From Strigomonas culicis (taxonomy: Eukaryota; Euglenozoa; Kinetoplastea; Trypanosomatida; Trypanosomatidae), in the NCBI GenBank assembly GCA_000482145.1, contig AUXH01000022.1, positions 1 to 64,000 on the forward strand: DNA of 64,000 nucleotides. Reading direction: 5' to 3'. The notes beneath the pieces are model-generated. The model made no database searches. It had not been told where the DNA came from and saw nothing but the letters and a program-made list of their open reading frames with translations. Both the position numbers and the translations under genes were made by a program. How positions within the stretch are numbered: the first letter of the stretch is position 1; each line of letters opens with the position of its first letter. Below are positions 44,952 to 54,777 of this stretch, in pieces.

Positions 44952-45849
44952 GAGGCTCAACTACAGGGAAGCAAAGACAGAAACGGTATTTAAAGATACG
45001 TCTATCTTATTTACAGATTTATTTACAAATATAAAACAAAAAGAAAGTGGAAAAAAATGACGGTACTTGAGCACGCAGCTTGTAAAAGAGGGAAGCGAAA
45101 AAAGGAGAGCGAGACCAGAGCAGAGGCGGAGAAGATGAACATGATCGCAGAAGTCCATGGCACCAAAGGCAACAGAAGAAGAAAAAACAATACACATGTG
45201 AGAAAACAACACGAACATACGCTCCAGAGCTTGGGCCTGGACAATTTTTTTGTGTGGGAAGTAAAACAACGATAGGAACTAAGGCTAACAGATTGAACGC
45301 ACGTTGTTACTCATCTCAACACAAATAAAAGAAGTGAAAGGTGTACAAAAGAAAACAAGGAAAAATGTAACCAAAAAAGAACATTTATTCAGGTATACGC
45401 TCAACATGTGTATAAAACTCGTCCTTTACACAGAGAATATGATAAGCAAGGTACCATTCTCAAAAAGACAAAAGAAACGCAAAAAGATTATGTACAAGAT
45501 CCGAAATACACTTCCGATCATCATCAGCGCCTTCATTCAATACTAAACAGTAATGATGTCCAACATATATATATATATAATCAGAATAACATTTTTTTTT
45601 CTTCTCTGGTAATTATATGGTAATTATATGTTATAGTGGGGCCTACTCGCTTCCCGCCTTTTCGCCTCAGTTGTAGACATATACGTCATTGACATGTTTA
45701 GCTTCAAATGTCATCGGAGAAAATGAATTAAAGAGTATCACACACAAAAACAAAGAGCTGAAAACAAGAAGTATAATTACAAAACACTATTATACAGTAG
45801 TGCGGGAAAAAAACAAAAAAAAAGTATATGTACGTCATGGCTACAGGAG
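44952..45849 (-). other. Longest ordinary intergenic spacer
   Basis: 898 bases, A/T-rich, with an (AT)n tract at about 45560-45576 and a T-run at about 45592-45600. Small open frames on both strands (for example 45057-45275 plus, 44961-45269 minus) are Lys- or Phe/Leu-rich as expected from A- or T-rich spacer. No gene or RNA recognised. Its size could accommodate a small RNA gene that cannot be recognised by eye. Confidence 0.45.
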
Positions 45850-46992
45850 CTAGGCCCGTTCATTCGTGTCATTGGAGCTCATGCGCTTCACCATTTGCAT
45901 GATGCGGCTTACGCTTTCCTCATCGTCGTTGTCGCTGCCATTGTCATCGCTGCGCCTGCTGCTGTGCGGCGGCTTGAGTGGCAGGAAGCCGATGTCTGGG
46001 GTGCGGAGACCGCGGCTAATGCGACGGCCAAATGGTTCGATGTTCATCTGCCGCGGTGGGGCGGGGGACGACACAGCCGCGTTACTAAGGTTCAGGATGC
46101 TGCTGGTGGGCCGCAGCATGATGCCGCGCGTAGACCCGACGCGTGGCAACCGCAGCCCGTCCGCCGCATCCAGCGGCTGCAGCCCGTCTGCCCCATCGAG
46201 CGACGGCGTGTCGTTGAGGCTGCCGCTGAGCGAGCGCGAGTCTGGATTCGTGGTGTCAAAGGGCTGTTCCATTGTCCCGCTGTCAGAGCAGAAGATAGCT
46301 TCATTCGGTGGCGCAAACGTACCGCGTCCGTGCTCGTCAAGCTGACTGTTCTCTACAAACGTGACAGACGAGTGCGGACCCGGCAGCAGGGGGATGTTTT
46401 CAATGCACGAACTGGAGCTACTCATCTGTTTCGCGCGGAAGCGCGCGGAGGTCGGCGGCGGCTGCGGCGACTTGGGGCAGCTGGAGCTGTGCGGGGTGAA
46501 GATCCGCGTGAGGCGGCTGAACGTTTCGTCCACCGCGTGGTCCACATTGCTGCGTCTGCGCGCCTGCGCGTTCATGGCCGCCCCATTCACCTCCCCGGCC
46601 GCGGGCAGCTGCGACGGCGGATACTTGATGGGGGGCAGCAGCCGCTTCCTCAGCCCGATGTGCGCGCTGTGCGTGCTGCGGCCCTCCCGCGGGGCCTTCA
46701 GCGGGAGGGCGGGGGCACTGCTGGTAGAGAGGCGGCGCATAAGAGGAGAAGCGTACCTTGACTCGCTCACGCTGGCACTGAAATCGGCTGTCGCCACAAG
46801 CGGAAGCTCGTAGGTCCGTCTGTCGTCAGGGGGTTGTCCTTGCGTCTCCATCGTGCATGCGGGGCTCGCCGCATCACTGTCATCCAAGTCGGTGAGGCTA
46901 TCCTCCCCACTCGTGCTGGACTCGTCTTTTCTGTGCGCAGCTGGCAGATCCATCTTGTTGTACTTGCCGACGTTCTCTTCATCTTCTTCCAT
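45850..46992 (-). CDS. Unrecognised Ser/Pro-rich protein, 380 aa
   Basis: No family recognised. ATG 46992 (MEEDEENVGKYNK) follows a good acceptor (CTTCTCGCCTCGTCAG on the minus strand). The protein is largely low-complexity, with Ser, Pro and Arg abundant and many potential phosphorylation contexts (RRLSTSSAP, RRRSNVDH). A short acidic N-terminus contains SSTSGEDSLTDLDDSD. There is a repeated DGADGLQPLDAADGLRLP segment. The C-terminus DEESVSRIMQMVKRMSSND may be a short amphipathic helix. A similar short helix occurs in the next gene upstream (DDTVQRVAALIRRMQGN). No signal peptide or membrane span. Probably a disordered phosphoprotein. Coding is supported by open length, composition and splice acceptor placement. 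Confidence 0.7.
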   Translation of the reverse strand: MEEDEENVGKYNKMDLPAAHRKDESSTSGEDSLTDLDDSDAASPACTMETQGQPPDDRRTYELPLVATADFSASVSESRYASPLMRRLSTSSAPALPLKAPREGRSTHSAHIGLRKRLLPPIKYPPSQLPAAGEVNGAAMNAQARRRSNVDHAVDETFSRLTRIFTPHSSSCPKSPQPPPTSARFRAKQMSSSSSCIENIPLLPGPHSSVTFVENSQLDEHGRGTFAPPNEAIFCSDSGTMEQPFDTTNPDSRSLSGSLNDTPSLDGADGLQPLDAADGLRLPRVGSTRGIMLRPTSSILNLSNAAVSSPAPPRQMNIEPFGRRISRGLRTPDIGFLPLKPPHSSRRSDDNGSDNDDEESVSRIMQMVKRMSSNDTNERA

Positions 46993-47528
46993 ATAACTTA
47001 TACTTTTGAGGGCTGACGAGGCGAGAAGGGGGAAAGGAGAAGAAGAAATGGAGAAGCGCAAATAAACAGCCCAAAAAGAAAACAGCACACATTCAAAATA
47101 GGGTATAGTCAGTTAGTTCCAAAAGGAAAATATCCCTTTTTTCTTTTTTCTTTTGGTTGGTTCCATTTCGAATTTTGAAGAGAAAGAAGTAACAGTTTCA
47201 CATGAAAAAGGAAGATAAGAAAATACACGTACATGCACTGCAAAGGGATCGTAGCGACGTAATATGGCATTGACAATACACTCTGCAAACCCTGTTTTTA
47301 TCATTAACTGTTTTTTACAGAAATGTAAGGGAGGCAAATGTTTTTGTTTGTCATATAATGCTGTAATTAAACGGAAAAAAAAAGTAATTTATACATCAAT
47401 GTGCTCATCAAGTATCAATTAAGCCGCCGTTACTGCATTCCCATTTAAAAGGATAGTGCTTCAATCGGTAAAAACAAGAAGGAAAAAAAACTGTTTTTCT
47501 CTTTTTACACACCTATGAGTGTTCCACT
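46993..47528 (-). other. Intergenic spacer
   Basis: 536 bases. The first part (46999-47060) contains the acceptor and tract for the 380-aa gene. Then T- and A-rich sequence with a T-rich plus-strand block at 47135-47170. No gene. Confidence 0.5.
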
Positions 47529-48515
47529 TTACTCCGTAAACACTGAGAAATTGATAGCGGAGCGTGTGCGCCTGGCAGGCTGCGGTTGCAAACCACCGCC
47601 GATCAGTGCGACCGCGTTCTCTACGTCAGCGTCCAGGTCGGTCCGCGACGTGTCCATCATGCGGCTCAGCCTCCGCTGCACCACTGGCTCTCTCTCACCG
47701 GAGGGCGATCTCTGGTCAAGGGGAAGCTCGTCGTTGTCGGCGTCCCGGCCGTACGTAATGCCGTACGGCAACAGGGCGGTTGGAGAACTGAAGGGGGCGT
47801 CGCCGAGGCGGATGGGGGCGGAGCTTCTGCGCTTCACCACCAGGTCCGGGTTGCTAGTGTTCGCCCCGTTGCCCTGCATGCGCCGGATGAGGGCCGCAAC
47901 GCGCTGAACTGTGTCGTCATCCTCCTCCTCCGCCTTGGCAGACTTGCGGTACCCGACCCCCTGCCGGAAGCTGCCCTCTGTGCCGTTGCTCCGGACGAGG
48001 CCGGTGCTGGAGCCCCCCGTCCGGTTGGACGAGGTCCGCTGCAGCAGGATGGACGGGGCGGTGGTGCAACGCTGCTCCTCGCCCGCCTCTTCGTGCAGCC
48101 CCGACCCGCCCAGCCGCGGGACCGAGGGGATCTTGCGCCGCTCTGGGGAACTAGACACGTCGTGGGAGAGAGGGCCGCCACTCGCAGAAGGCACTCTGTG
48201 GATGACCGGGGTGTGGGCCTTGATGGCCCCTGGGGATTGCGGTGACACTGCAAGTGCGGAAGAGATCACTTTGGGGCTTCTCGACAGTGTCCTCGACAAT
48301 CCGTTACTGAGCGACGGCATATTCTTCACTTCGGTCGCCGAGATCACTAGAGCTGGGAGCAGGGGCTCGCTACTTGTCGTCGGTGTGGGCCTCCTCCCCC
48401 GGCCTGACAGAGTGGAGGTGGCGGGCTTCAGGTCCGCTGCCTCGTCTGCCTCTGCTGCGCGGCCATTCTGATCGTCTGGCCGGATGGCAGGGGTAGTGCT
48501 GCAAGAGGAGCCCAT
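47529..48515 (-). CDS. Unrecognised Ser-rich protein with N-myristoylation motif, 328 aa
   Basis: No family recognised. ATG 48515 gives MGSSCSTTPA: Gly2 with Ser6 is a strong N-myristoylation context and Cys5 a plausible palmitoylation site, so membrane targeting is likely. AG immediately upstream of the ATG supports this start over a frame 13 codons longer. The rest is low-complexity and Ser/Pro/Arg-rich with many RxxS and SP sites (RTLSRSPK, SSPERRK, RRSSAP). Short possible helices are DDTVQRVAALIRRMQGN and DADVENAVALIGGG. It resembles the downstream 380-aa protein in composition and in one short helix, so the two may be distant paralogs. Dual-acylated small membrane proteins are common in trypanosomatid flagella and cell cortex (general knowledge). 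Confidence 0.72.
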   Translation of the reverse strand: MGSSCSTTPAIRPDDQNGRAAEADEAADLKPATSTLSGRGRRPTPTTSSEPLLPALVISATEVKNMPSLSNGLSRTLSRSPKVISSALAVSPQSPGAIKAHTPVIHRVPSASGGPLSHDVSSSPERRKIPSVPRLGGSGLHEEAGEEQRCTTAPSILLQRTSSNRTGGSSTGLVRSNGTEGSFRQGVGYRKSAKAEEEDDDTVQRVAALIRRMQGNGANTSNPDLVVKRRSSAPIRLGDAPFSSPTALLPYGITYGRDADNDELPLDQRSPSGEREPVVQRRLSRMMDTSRTDLDADVENAVALIGGGLQPQPARRTRSAINFSVFTE

Positions 48516-48852
48516 TCTCCCAGTACAAAAGAAGGCTAAAAAGAGATAAACCAAAAGAAAAGAGGCGTCAAAGAGACCTTATGCCTCTCAGAAGGAAAGA
48601 AAAAAAAGTACCACAAGGTTGCTGTTATACTCCTTCTTTCTTATGTTTATTTTTTTGAAGGGAAACCCGAAACTATAAACTCCAAATCGAACCCTCTCAA
48701 GTGACAAGATACAGAAAAAGTGAGAAGAGGGAGGTGGAGAGGGACAAGGATATTACAGAAAGCAAACGCAACGGGGTAAAGGAATAGTAAAGAGCGATGA
48801 AGAGAGGTAAAAGGGAGGAGCATGACAATTTCTTTACACGTAGAAGTGATGC
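48516..48852 (-). other. Intergenic spacer
   Basis: 337 bases, A/T-rich with purine-rich plus-strand sequence (pyrimidine on the transcript) at 48576-48600. No gene. Confidence 0.45.
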
Positions 48853-50985
48853 TCAAAGCAGCACACCATCCTCTTTCCGCCATCCTTGAGGCATGTGCTG
48901 TGGTGCCAAGCTGTCACAGAAGACAGAGCGCCACTGCAGAATAAACCGTCCAATCGCGCGCTCGGCCGAGAGAGGGTCGGCCGGATGGTCGGAGGCGTGT
49001 GCCGCCAGCAGCGCTCGCACCACAAAAAAGCCGTGGCTATCCACCAGTGAGGGGTGCAGCGTCGCTGGCGCTGCCGCTGTCGTCGCAGCAGTGTCCTGCT
49101 TCTCCTCGGCACGTGTGGTCGGCGCCATCACCTCCAGCAGATAGGAATGCGACCGGAACCAGTACTCGGCGAGCACCTCGCGAAAGGTCCGATTGAACGA
49201 TCCCGCGCCACGGCAGCCTTGCAGAATAAAATGGGCGACCTCCGGTCCGGTGGGATCTGCCGCCAGCACTGCCGCTTGCTCCTCCTGCGACGAACACGCG
49301 CTGTCGTAGAAGGGGTACTTGGGCGCGTGGAGCGCGACGAACGCCGACATCTCCTCCAGCCGCTGTGGGGGCAGGGTCTGCTGCTCGACCGCACTAAAAT
49401 GCGCCGCGAGCGCCTTCGCGTACTTGAAGATGGTCAGAATCTCCTCGCGGCACGCGCACATCTCGGCATACTCGTCCATCACCTGGAGAAGCAGCTCCGG
49501 GTGCACGGCCAGCGCGGCACCCCCCTCCGCTTCTGCTTCGTAGCGTCGCAGGTCGGACGGCAGCGCTTCCCTGCGCCGCGCGATCTCTTGCCGAAAGGCC
49601 GCCAGGTCGCGCGGCGTCAGGGGCGCGATGGGCACCTGAAACACGTCCGCGATGCGCCGCGTGGCCCGCTCGTACACGCCCCTCGCCTTGGGGAAGCACG
49701 TCGTGCACACGAGCACGAGATCGTAGCTGTTGTGGCTCATGTACACGCTGGGAAAGTGCTTGCGATACATGAAGGGCACCATGGCGAACCGCACGAGCGT
49801 GTGCTGGCTGCCGCCGCCCCCGCCACACACGACGCACACGTTCTCCTTGGGCTGTTTGAAGTAGTCCATGTTCTTCCGTATGTGTGCATCGTTGTACTTG
49901 GAGAAGTCGGGCGCAAACGACAGCTGGATGGCGGCGATCTGGACTGCTCCGCCATCGGTGGACGACGGGTCGGGACGCCACTCCACCACTTTGGCCAACT
50001 TCTTCTTGTACACGTACCACTTGGCCTTGGAGAGATCGACAGTGAATACAAGCCGCATGTTGACGTCATACACATTGATATTATCATAGTACGGCTTGGA
50101 CCTTCCGCACAGTAGGGTGCCACTGCGCGCGGCCGCACAATCATCGCCGTCGGTGTCTTTTGCTTTTTTGCCGCTGGCCCCTCTCGTCGGTTTCGCAGCC
50201 ACTGCGATCAGCGGCGCCAGGATGCGCTGGGCGTGGCTGCTGTCGCAGGCCGCTTCAGAGAAGTGGCAGCCGCATCGCTCCAGGAGTGCGAGGCTGATAT
50301 CAAACGAAGCCTCGGCGTCCTCCGCTGCGTACCGGATCTGGGCAGGTGAAAGAGCGCCCAGTCCGCCACCCCAATCACTTCGAACAACAAACACATCCTT
50401 CGCCAGGTGCCGATGGCAGCAGAGATGCAGCAGATCCTTTAGGCTGAACGGGTGCCGTCTGCTCTCGCCCCCTTCTCGCTCATCGACGTGCTGCGCCAGC
50501 ACATTCAAGTCGACGCAGCTGGCGAGTGAGATGTCTTCATAGTCCGCCTCCAGCTTCTTCTTGTCGCCCATGATGCCAACGCCCACCTTGATGACAGATG
50601 CGTCCGCGAGCATCTTGTGCAAATCGGACTGGACTGTGGCGAGCAGCGATTTGCTGTTCTCCCGCTCCCCCACGCGGTGGCAGGGCCAGTGGCGCGACAG
50701 TGGAGCAAGCGGGTCGTGACAAGTGCCATCGAGGAGCGCGCACACATCGCACAGCCTAATCACCATCGTCGTGCTTCGCGTACTTAGCTGCACGGTGGCC
50801 ACCTTGCCAACATGCACACGTGGCTTTTCATCATCGTCCAGAAAGACTTGCTTGGTGGTCCACTCCAAGTCTAGGCCGATGAAACCCAGCGCTGAGGCCT
50901 CTGCTGCAAAGGCACTCATGGTTTCTTTATACGTTTGCGCATCGATTGGTTTCCAAACCGGATCGATCACAAGTCGGCTACGCAT
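48853..50985 (-). CDS. EXD2-like 3'-5' exonuclease (DEDDy) with zinc/HNH-like C-domain
   Basis: 710 aa. The N-terminal half is a DEDD-type 3'-5' exonuclease: ExoI GLDLEWTT with D39 and E41, a middle region VGIMGDKKKLEADYEDI and SLKDLLHLCC, and ExoIII YAAEDAEASFD (the Y-x3-D form, DEDDy). The C-terminal half starts with SKPYYDNINVYDVNMRL and DLSKAKWYVYKK and continues with CVVCGGGG, VPFMYRKHFPS, HNSYDLVLVCTTCF. This is the layout of EXD2, where the CxxC-H-CxxC part forms a zinc/HNH-like element. EXD2 is linked to mitochondrial RNA and DNA-break processing in animals. The start at 50985 follows a superb acceptor, so the 60 open codons upstream are excluded. No obvious presequence remains. Confidence 0.85.
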   Translation of the reverse strand: MRSRLVIDPVWKPIDAQTYKETMSAFAAEASALGFIGLDLEWTTKQVFLDDDEKPRVHVGKVATVQLSTRSTTMVIRLCDVCALLDGTCHDPLAPLSRHWPCHRVGERENSKSLLATVQSDLHKMLADASVIKVGVGIMGDKKKLEADYEDISLASCVDLNVLAQHVDEREGGESRRHPFSLKDLLHLCCHRHLAKDVFVVRSDWGGGLGALSPAQIRYAAEDAEASFDISLALLERCGCHFSEAACDSSHAQRILAPLIAVAAKPTRGASGKKAKDTDGDDCAAARSGTLLCGRSKPYYDNINVYDVNMRLVFTVDLSKAKWYVYKKKLAKVVEWRPDPSSTDGGAVQIAAIQLSFAPDFSKYNDAHIRKNMDYFKQPKENVCVVCGGGGGSQHTLVRFAMVPFMYRKHFPSVYMSHNSYDLVLVCTTCFPKARGVYERATRRIADVFQVPIAPLTPRDLAAFRQEIARRREALPSDLRRYEAEAEGGAALAVHPELLLQVMDEYAEMCACREEILTIFKYAKALAAHFSAVEQQTLPPQRLEEMSAFVALHAPKYPFYDSACSSQEEQAAVLAADPTGPEVAHFILQGCRGAGSFNRTFREVLAEYWFRSHSYLLEVMAPTTRAEEKQDTAATTAAAPATLHPSLVDSHGFFVVRALLAAHASDHPADPLSAERAIGRFILQWRSVFCDSLAPQHMPQGWRKEDGVLL

Positions 50986-51394
50986 ACCTGAGAAAAGGAA
51001 GAGAGGAGAGGAGAGGAAGAAATGGAGAGGGGCAGAGAATAAGTGGAACAACAATGCTCCACGAACAATCACACGCTGCACGTGATCAGTTTTCAGTCCG
51101 CAAACATGTGCACGGCAGAAAGAGTGAAAAAAGGTGGCTTTGATGTACAGAAATGGAAGAGTCATAGTACCTTCTCCTTTGACTTGAAGAAGTGAGCAAA
51201 AGAAGGTAAGAAAGTGTGTGAAAGGGAAAGACGTCTTTATTCCCGAAAAGGGAAGTAACTATATGAACAGAAAATGAAAAGAGGTATAACGTACAAAAAA
51301 TATGAAGAACAAAGGAACGAGAAGCAAAAAAAAAAACCGCATCTTTCATGGAAGCGTGTGTGTGTGTGTGTGTGTGTGTGTAGGACCACTGTTT
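50986..51394 (-). promoter_or_regulatory. Intergenic spacer with strong splice acceptor and TG repeat
   Basis: On the minus strand a long CT-rich tract (RC of 50991-51040) ends in CAG, with AG at 50988-50989, only two bases before the EXD2-like ATG. A (TG)n repeat on plus at about 51355-51381 lies just downstream of the MORN-kinesin stop codon, in its 3' UTR. No gene between. Confidence 0.75.
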
Positions 51395-54300
51395 CTATCG
51401 CACATCATCGACTGCAGTCATCTCCTTCCGTGATTGTTCAACGGAGCTGAGGGCGGAAACGATCTCCTTCCAACGGAGGACGTCAGAGCTGATGAAATCC
51501 TGAAGAAAGGGGCCGTTTTGTATTTTGGCAAAGCGATCCAGCAACGTCAGTGTATTCCCCGTCGCTTCTGCGTGTTTGCTGCCCTTGTTCATGCAGCCCA
51601 GAATGGTGGTGAAGGAATTTCCCCCGAAGAGATCGAAAAGAAGATGTGTTTCAAGTGACTTGGTGAATGGAACCACAGATTGCCGTGCCTGCAATGCACA
51701 GATAACGTCGGCGATGGCTGTTGTTGATTGATTAGCAAACAGTGCTGCCTCAATGTCTACCTGATTCAAAAGAGGTGCAGGTCCACAGAGATCTAAGAAG
51801 GTCAACCTTCCAGTGACCGTTGTCTGGAGGACACGATGCGTGCGGATGCGTTGGATCTGTATCCACATGTGCGACTGGCCATTGACCTGAATGCGATTCT
51901 CTACGGCCTTACTCACTGTGCTGAAAATGTCGGTGGGTAAGCAGTCGGAGAAAGTGACACCTTCTGGTGCAACGTAGCCGTGATCATCCTTCACGATACG
52001 CCGAACGGAGGAGCGAGAGATGCAATCGTACCCGCCATGCACCCCAATTTCAATCACAGCCACGCGGTAGCTAATGGAGTAAACTTCGGCTCTGTGTTGG
52101 TCTTTCATGCTGTTGAGGCACTCCATAAAGAATGGAAACAGACTCTTCAAAAACGTGCTCTTGTTGGTGTGTGACTCGCCAAGAGTGACAAAGCTCACTT
52201 GAAGCCCGAGGCTGATCAGAATCAATGGTCTACGCAATTCATTGAACAAGGTCTGAGTGGCAACATCTTCAGATACGCAGCAGTCAAACTGATAAGCGTG
52301 CTCAACATTTTCAGAAGTGTAGAGAAGCTGCGAGGTGTTCACGGGATCAATCTTCACCACTGTGTCGCCAATCGCGGAGCCGTCTTCCCTAACGTACGCA
52401 GCAACAACAATGCCACCCTCCAACATCTGCAGCACTCGTTCCACTCTCGATAGAGAAATCTGCGTCTCGTAAAGCTCAAGAGAGGTTTTCGCTCGCTCAC
52501 CGGTGAGCTTCTTGATTTTCTTCCGCAGTTTAGCTCGCTCCTTCTTAGCGTCCTCCATGTCCGCTTCGTGCTGCTGTGACGATGATAATCTCCGCGTCTT
52601 ACTAAGCTGCACATTGACAACAGCACGGTCCTCTTCCACTTGTGCGCGCGCTTCTTCCAAAAGACGTGCGAGCTCTGCATTCTCGTTTTCGAGTTTTGCC
52701 ACGCGCTCAGTTTTCTCATCGATAGCTTTTTTCAACAAAGCATCAACGCATTGGCTTTTGGCTGCAGCAGAAACCTGCTCAGAAAGATCATTGTTCTTTC
52801 TCTTATAGGCCTCCAATGTCTCTGTGGTACATTGAAGAGTCTGCTTTGTGTGCTGTAGTTCCGATCGCAGCACATTCACTGTTTCTTGTAGAGAAGAATT
52901 CTTTTCTTGCAATGCTCCATTAGTTTTGTTTCTCTTGCTCTCATCATTTAAAAAGCCGTTTTCTTTGCCAATGGCTTTTCTTTCTAGGGCTCTGTTACAC
53001 TCGGATAATTCGGCATTGATCTTATTAATAAGCCTCAGCTGGTTCGCGACTACGTCTCCCTCCATCTCCTTCTCAGGACTATCTACAACTGTGCTTATAC
53101 CCATGGAACCATCCTGCTGCTGCAAAGACAAGAGGCGAGTGAACTCGTCAAAGTGCTCACGCATGGTATCGTACGCTTGTGTAATCGCTTCGGTTTGTTC
53201 TTCAGCTTTTCGAAGGGAACTAGTCAGCTTGGTATTCTCGCTTGTCAAAAAAGTTACTCTTTTCTGATACTCCGTATTCTTCTTCAGCAACACTATCTTT
53301 TCCTCTCGCAACACTGATAATTCTTCGATGCCCTCTGCCAACCCGCTATTATCAACGCTCTCAGAAGCAAATCTAGATCTGCGAGAACCCATCGCATCGA
53401 GCTTTTCTAATGCGCTGGCAAGGTTCATATTCTTTACTTTCAGCTCCTCTTTTAGACGCATTTGCTCCAGCATTTTTTCCTGCAGTGTTCCCTCAATGAG
53501 ACCGACGCGTAGCCGTAAGGTGTCAATCGTAGTCTCCAGCTCCATTTGGTACTCTCGGTTTCGATCGGCAAGAAGCAGCAACTGTTTCTTGTCTGTATCT
53601 TCTCCGATGGGAGTGTCAACCGCGTTTCGCAGCGAATTCATTAAAGCCTCGACGCGGCGCTTGAGGACAGCGTTTTCTTCGCGGCATGATTGGTCCACTT
53701 CCTCCTCCTTGGTGCGGCCAGGCTTCTTCTCTGGGTCTTTTGATCTCTGAAGCCACTCGCAAAATCTCGCATAGGCTCTCTCCCAACCTGGCTCAATTGT
53801 CTCCACCAGTGGGTCAAACGGAATTTTCGCAATGATGAAACCACCCATATACTCTACAAGGAAGATAAGGCCCTTCTCGCGTATAACACCTTTTCCCTCC
53901 ATTGTGCCTCCATTCCACTCTCCTGTGTAAAGCTCACCGTTCATCTCCTGGAAGGTGCCCAGCCCCTGCTCTTTTCCGTCAACCCATTCTCCCTCGTAGA
54001 TGTCACCATTCCCATAGTAGAGGGTACCTTTTCCGAATCGCACCCCTTCTTGCCAATATCCGCAATATTTGCTGTCATTGGACTTGAGCGTGAAGACACC
54101 ATATCCATCCATTTTATCTTCGCTCCAGCACCCTATGTATTCGTCTCCGTTGGCAAAGAGAAAAAGTCCTTTTCCATTCTTTTTGCCAGCAAACCACTCT
54201 CCCACGTACTTGTCACCTCTGGCGTAGGTGTAAGTGCCGTGTCCGTGCTTCATATCCGCTTTCCATTCACCGGCATACTCATCGCCACTGGGAACGTACG

Positions 54301-54439
54301 TGTACACACCGTACCCGTGCAGTTTGCCGTCTTTGAAACCACCAACATATTTGGATCCGCTGGGGTACGTAAAGGTAATATTGACTCCGTTCAGAAGCTT
54401 CTTCTTCTGGGGAACCTTTGCGGGTGCTGCTAACTCCAT
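51395..54439 (-). CDS. MORN-repeat, coiled-coil, degenerate kinesin-motor protein
   Basis: 1014 aa. N-terminus (about 25-200): seven MORN repeats, each YxGxW followed by G.G (YAGEWKADMKHGHGTY, YEGEWVDGKEQGLGTF and others) plus a partial eighth. Middle (about 235-690): heptad-rich coiled coil. C-terminus (about 690-1005): a kinesin-motor fold out of its usual N-terminal place, shown by LTFLDLCGP (switch II region, D883) and VICALQ-VVPFTKSLETHLLFDLFGGNS. The P-loop GQTGSGKT is degraded to GESHTNKS (754-761) and the SSRSH switch I to NGQSH, so ATP hydrolysis is doubtful. Base composition is clearly less GC-rich than neighbouring genes. MORN domains bind lipids or scaffold the cell cortex, so a cytoskeletal linker is plausible. 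Start MELAAPAKVP at 54439. Confidence 0.85.
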   Translation of the reverse strand: MELAAPAKVPQKKKLLNGVNITFTYPSGSKYVGGFKDGKLHGYGVYTYVPSGDEYAGEWKADMKHGHGTYTYARGDKYVGEWFAGKKNGKGLFLFANGDEYIGCWSEDKMDGYGVFTLKSNDSKYCGYWQEGVRFGKGTLYYGNGDIYEGEWVDGKEQGLGTFQEMNGELYTGEWNGGTMEGKGVIREKGLIFLVEYMGGFIIAKIPFDPLVETIEPGWERAYARFCEWLQRSKDPEKKPGRTKEEEVDQSCREENAVLKRRVEALMNSLRNAVDTPIGEDTDKKQLLLLADRNREYQMELETTIDTLRLRVGLIEGTLQEKMLEQMRLKEELKVKNMNLASALEKLDAMGSRRSRFASESVDNSGLAEGIEELSVLREEKIVLLKKNTEYQKRVTFLTSENTKLTSSLRKAEEQTEAITQAYDTMREHFDEFTRLLSLQQQDGSMGISTVVDSPEKEMEGDVVANQLRLINKINAELSECNRALERKAIGKENGFLNDESKRNKTNGALQEKNSSLQETVNVLRSELQHTKQTLQCTTETLEAYKRKNNDLSEQVSAAAKSQCVDALLKKAIDEKTERVAKLENENAELARLLEEARAQVEEDRAVVNVQLSKTRRLSSSQQHEADMEDAKKERAKLRKKIKKLTGERAKTSLELYETQISLSRVERVLQMLEGGIVVAAYVREDGSAIGDTVVKIDPVNTSQLLYTSENVEHAYQFDCCVSEDVATQTLFNELRRPLILISLGLQVSFVTLGESHTNKSTFLKSLFPFFMECLNSMKDQHRAEVYSISYRVAVIEIGVHGGYDCISRSSVRRIVKDDHGYVAPEGVTFSDCLPTDIFSTVSKAVENRIQVNGQSHMWIQIQRIRTHRVLQTTVTGRLTFLDLCGPAPLLNQVDIEAALFANQSTTAIADVICALQARQSVVPFTKSLETHLLFDLFGGNSFTTILGCMNKGSKHAEATGNTLTLLDRFAKIQNGPFLQDFISSDVLRWKEIVSALSSVEQSRKEMTAVDDVR

Positions 54440-54777
54440 TTGCTCACTAAAACTATTATTACTGCTCTCTCACTGCAGCAATAGGAAGAAGCGAAGGAAA
54501 GAGGGGGAAAAGTGTGTGTGAGTGGAAAACAGAGACGAACAACCGAAGAGGAACAGAAAGGAAGTTGCAATCCATATAACACAAATGAAACTGAGCGAAA
54601 AGAAAAAAAAGAACAGATGTTCTCAAACAAAACTATGAAAAATGTATAAATAAAAAAATGTGCAAGCGCCGTATATAGAGATTGTTGTAGCACAGAAACA
54701 ATCAACTGAATAACACGATTGTATGCATAGAATGGACACTCTTTCCGTGTTTGCTTTCCATGTCAGTGAACATGGTC
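54440..54777 (-). other. Intergenic spacer
   Basis: 338 bases, with C/T-rich minus-strand sequence close to the MORN-kinesin start (RC of 54485-54512). No gene. Confidence 0.45.

Noticed and set aside
44961..45269. Hydrophobic small frames in spacers (for example 44961-45269, 25621-25854, 51086-51349, 19458-19676 minus)
   Set aside because: Phe/Leu/Ser/Cys-rich peptides are what T/C-rich splice tracts encode; they are not conserved between the paralog spacers.
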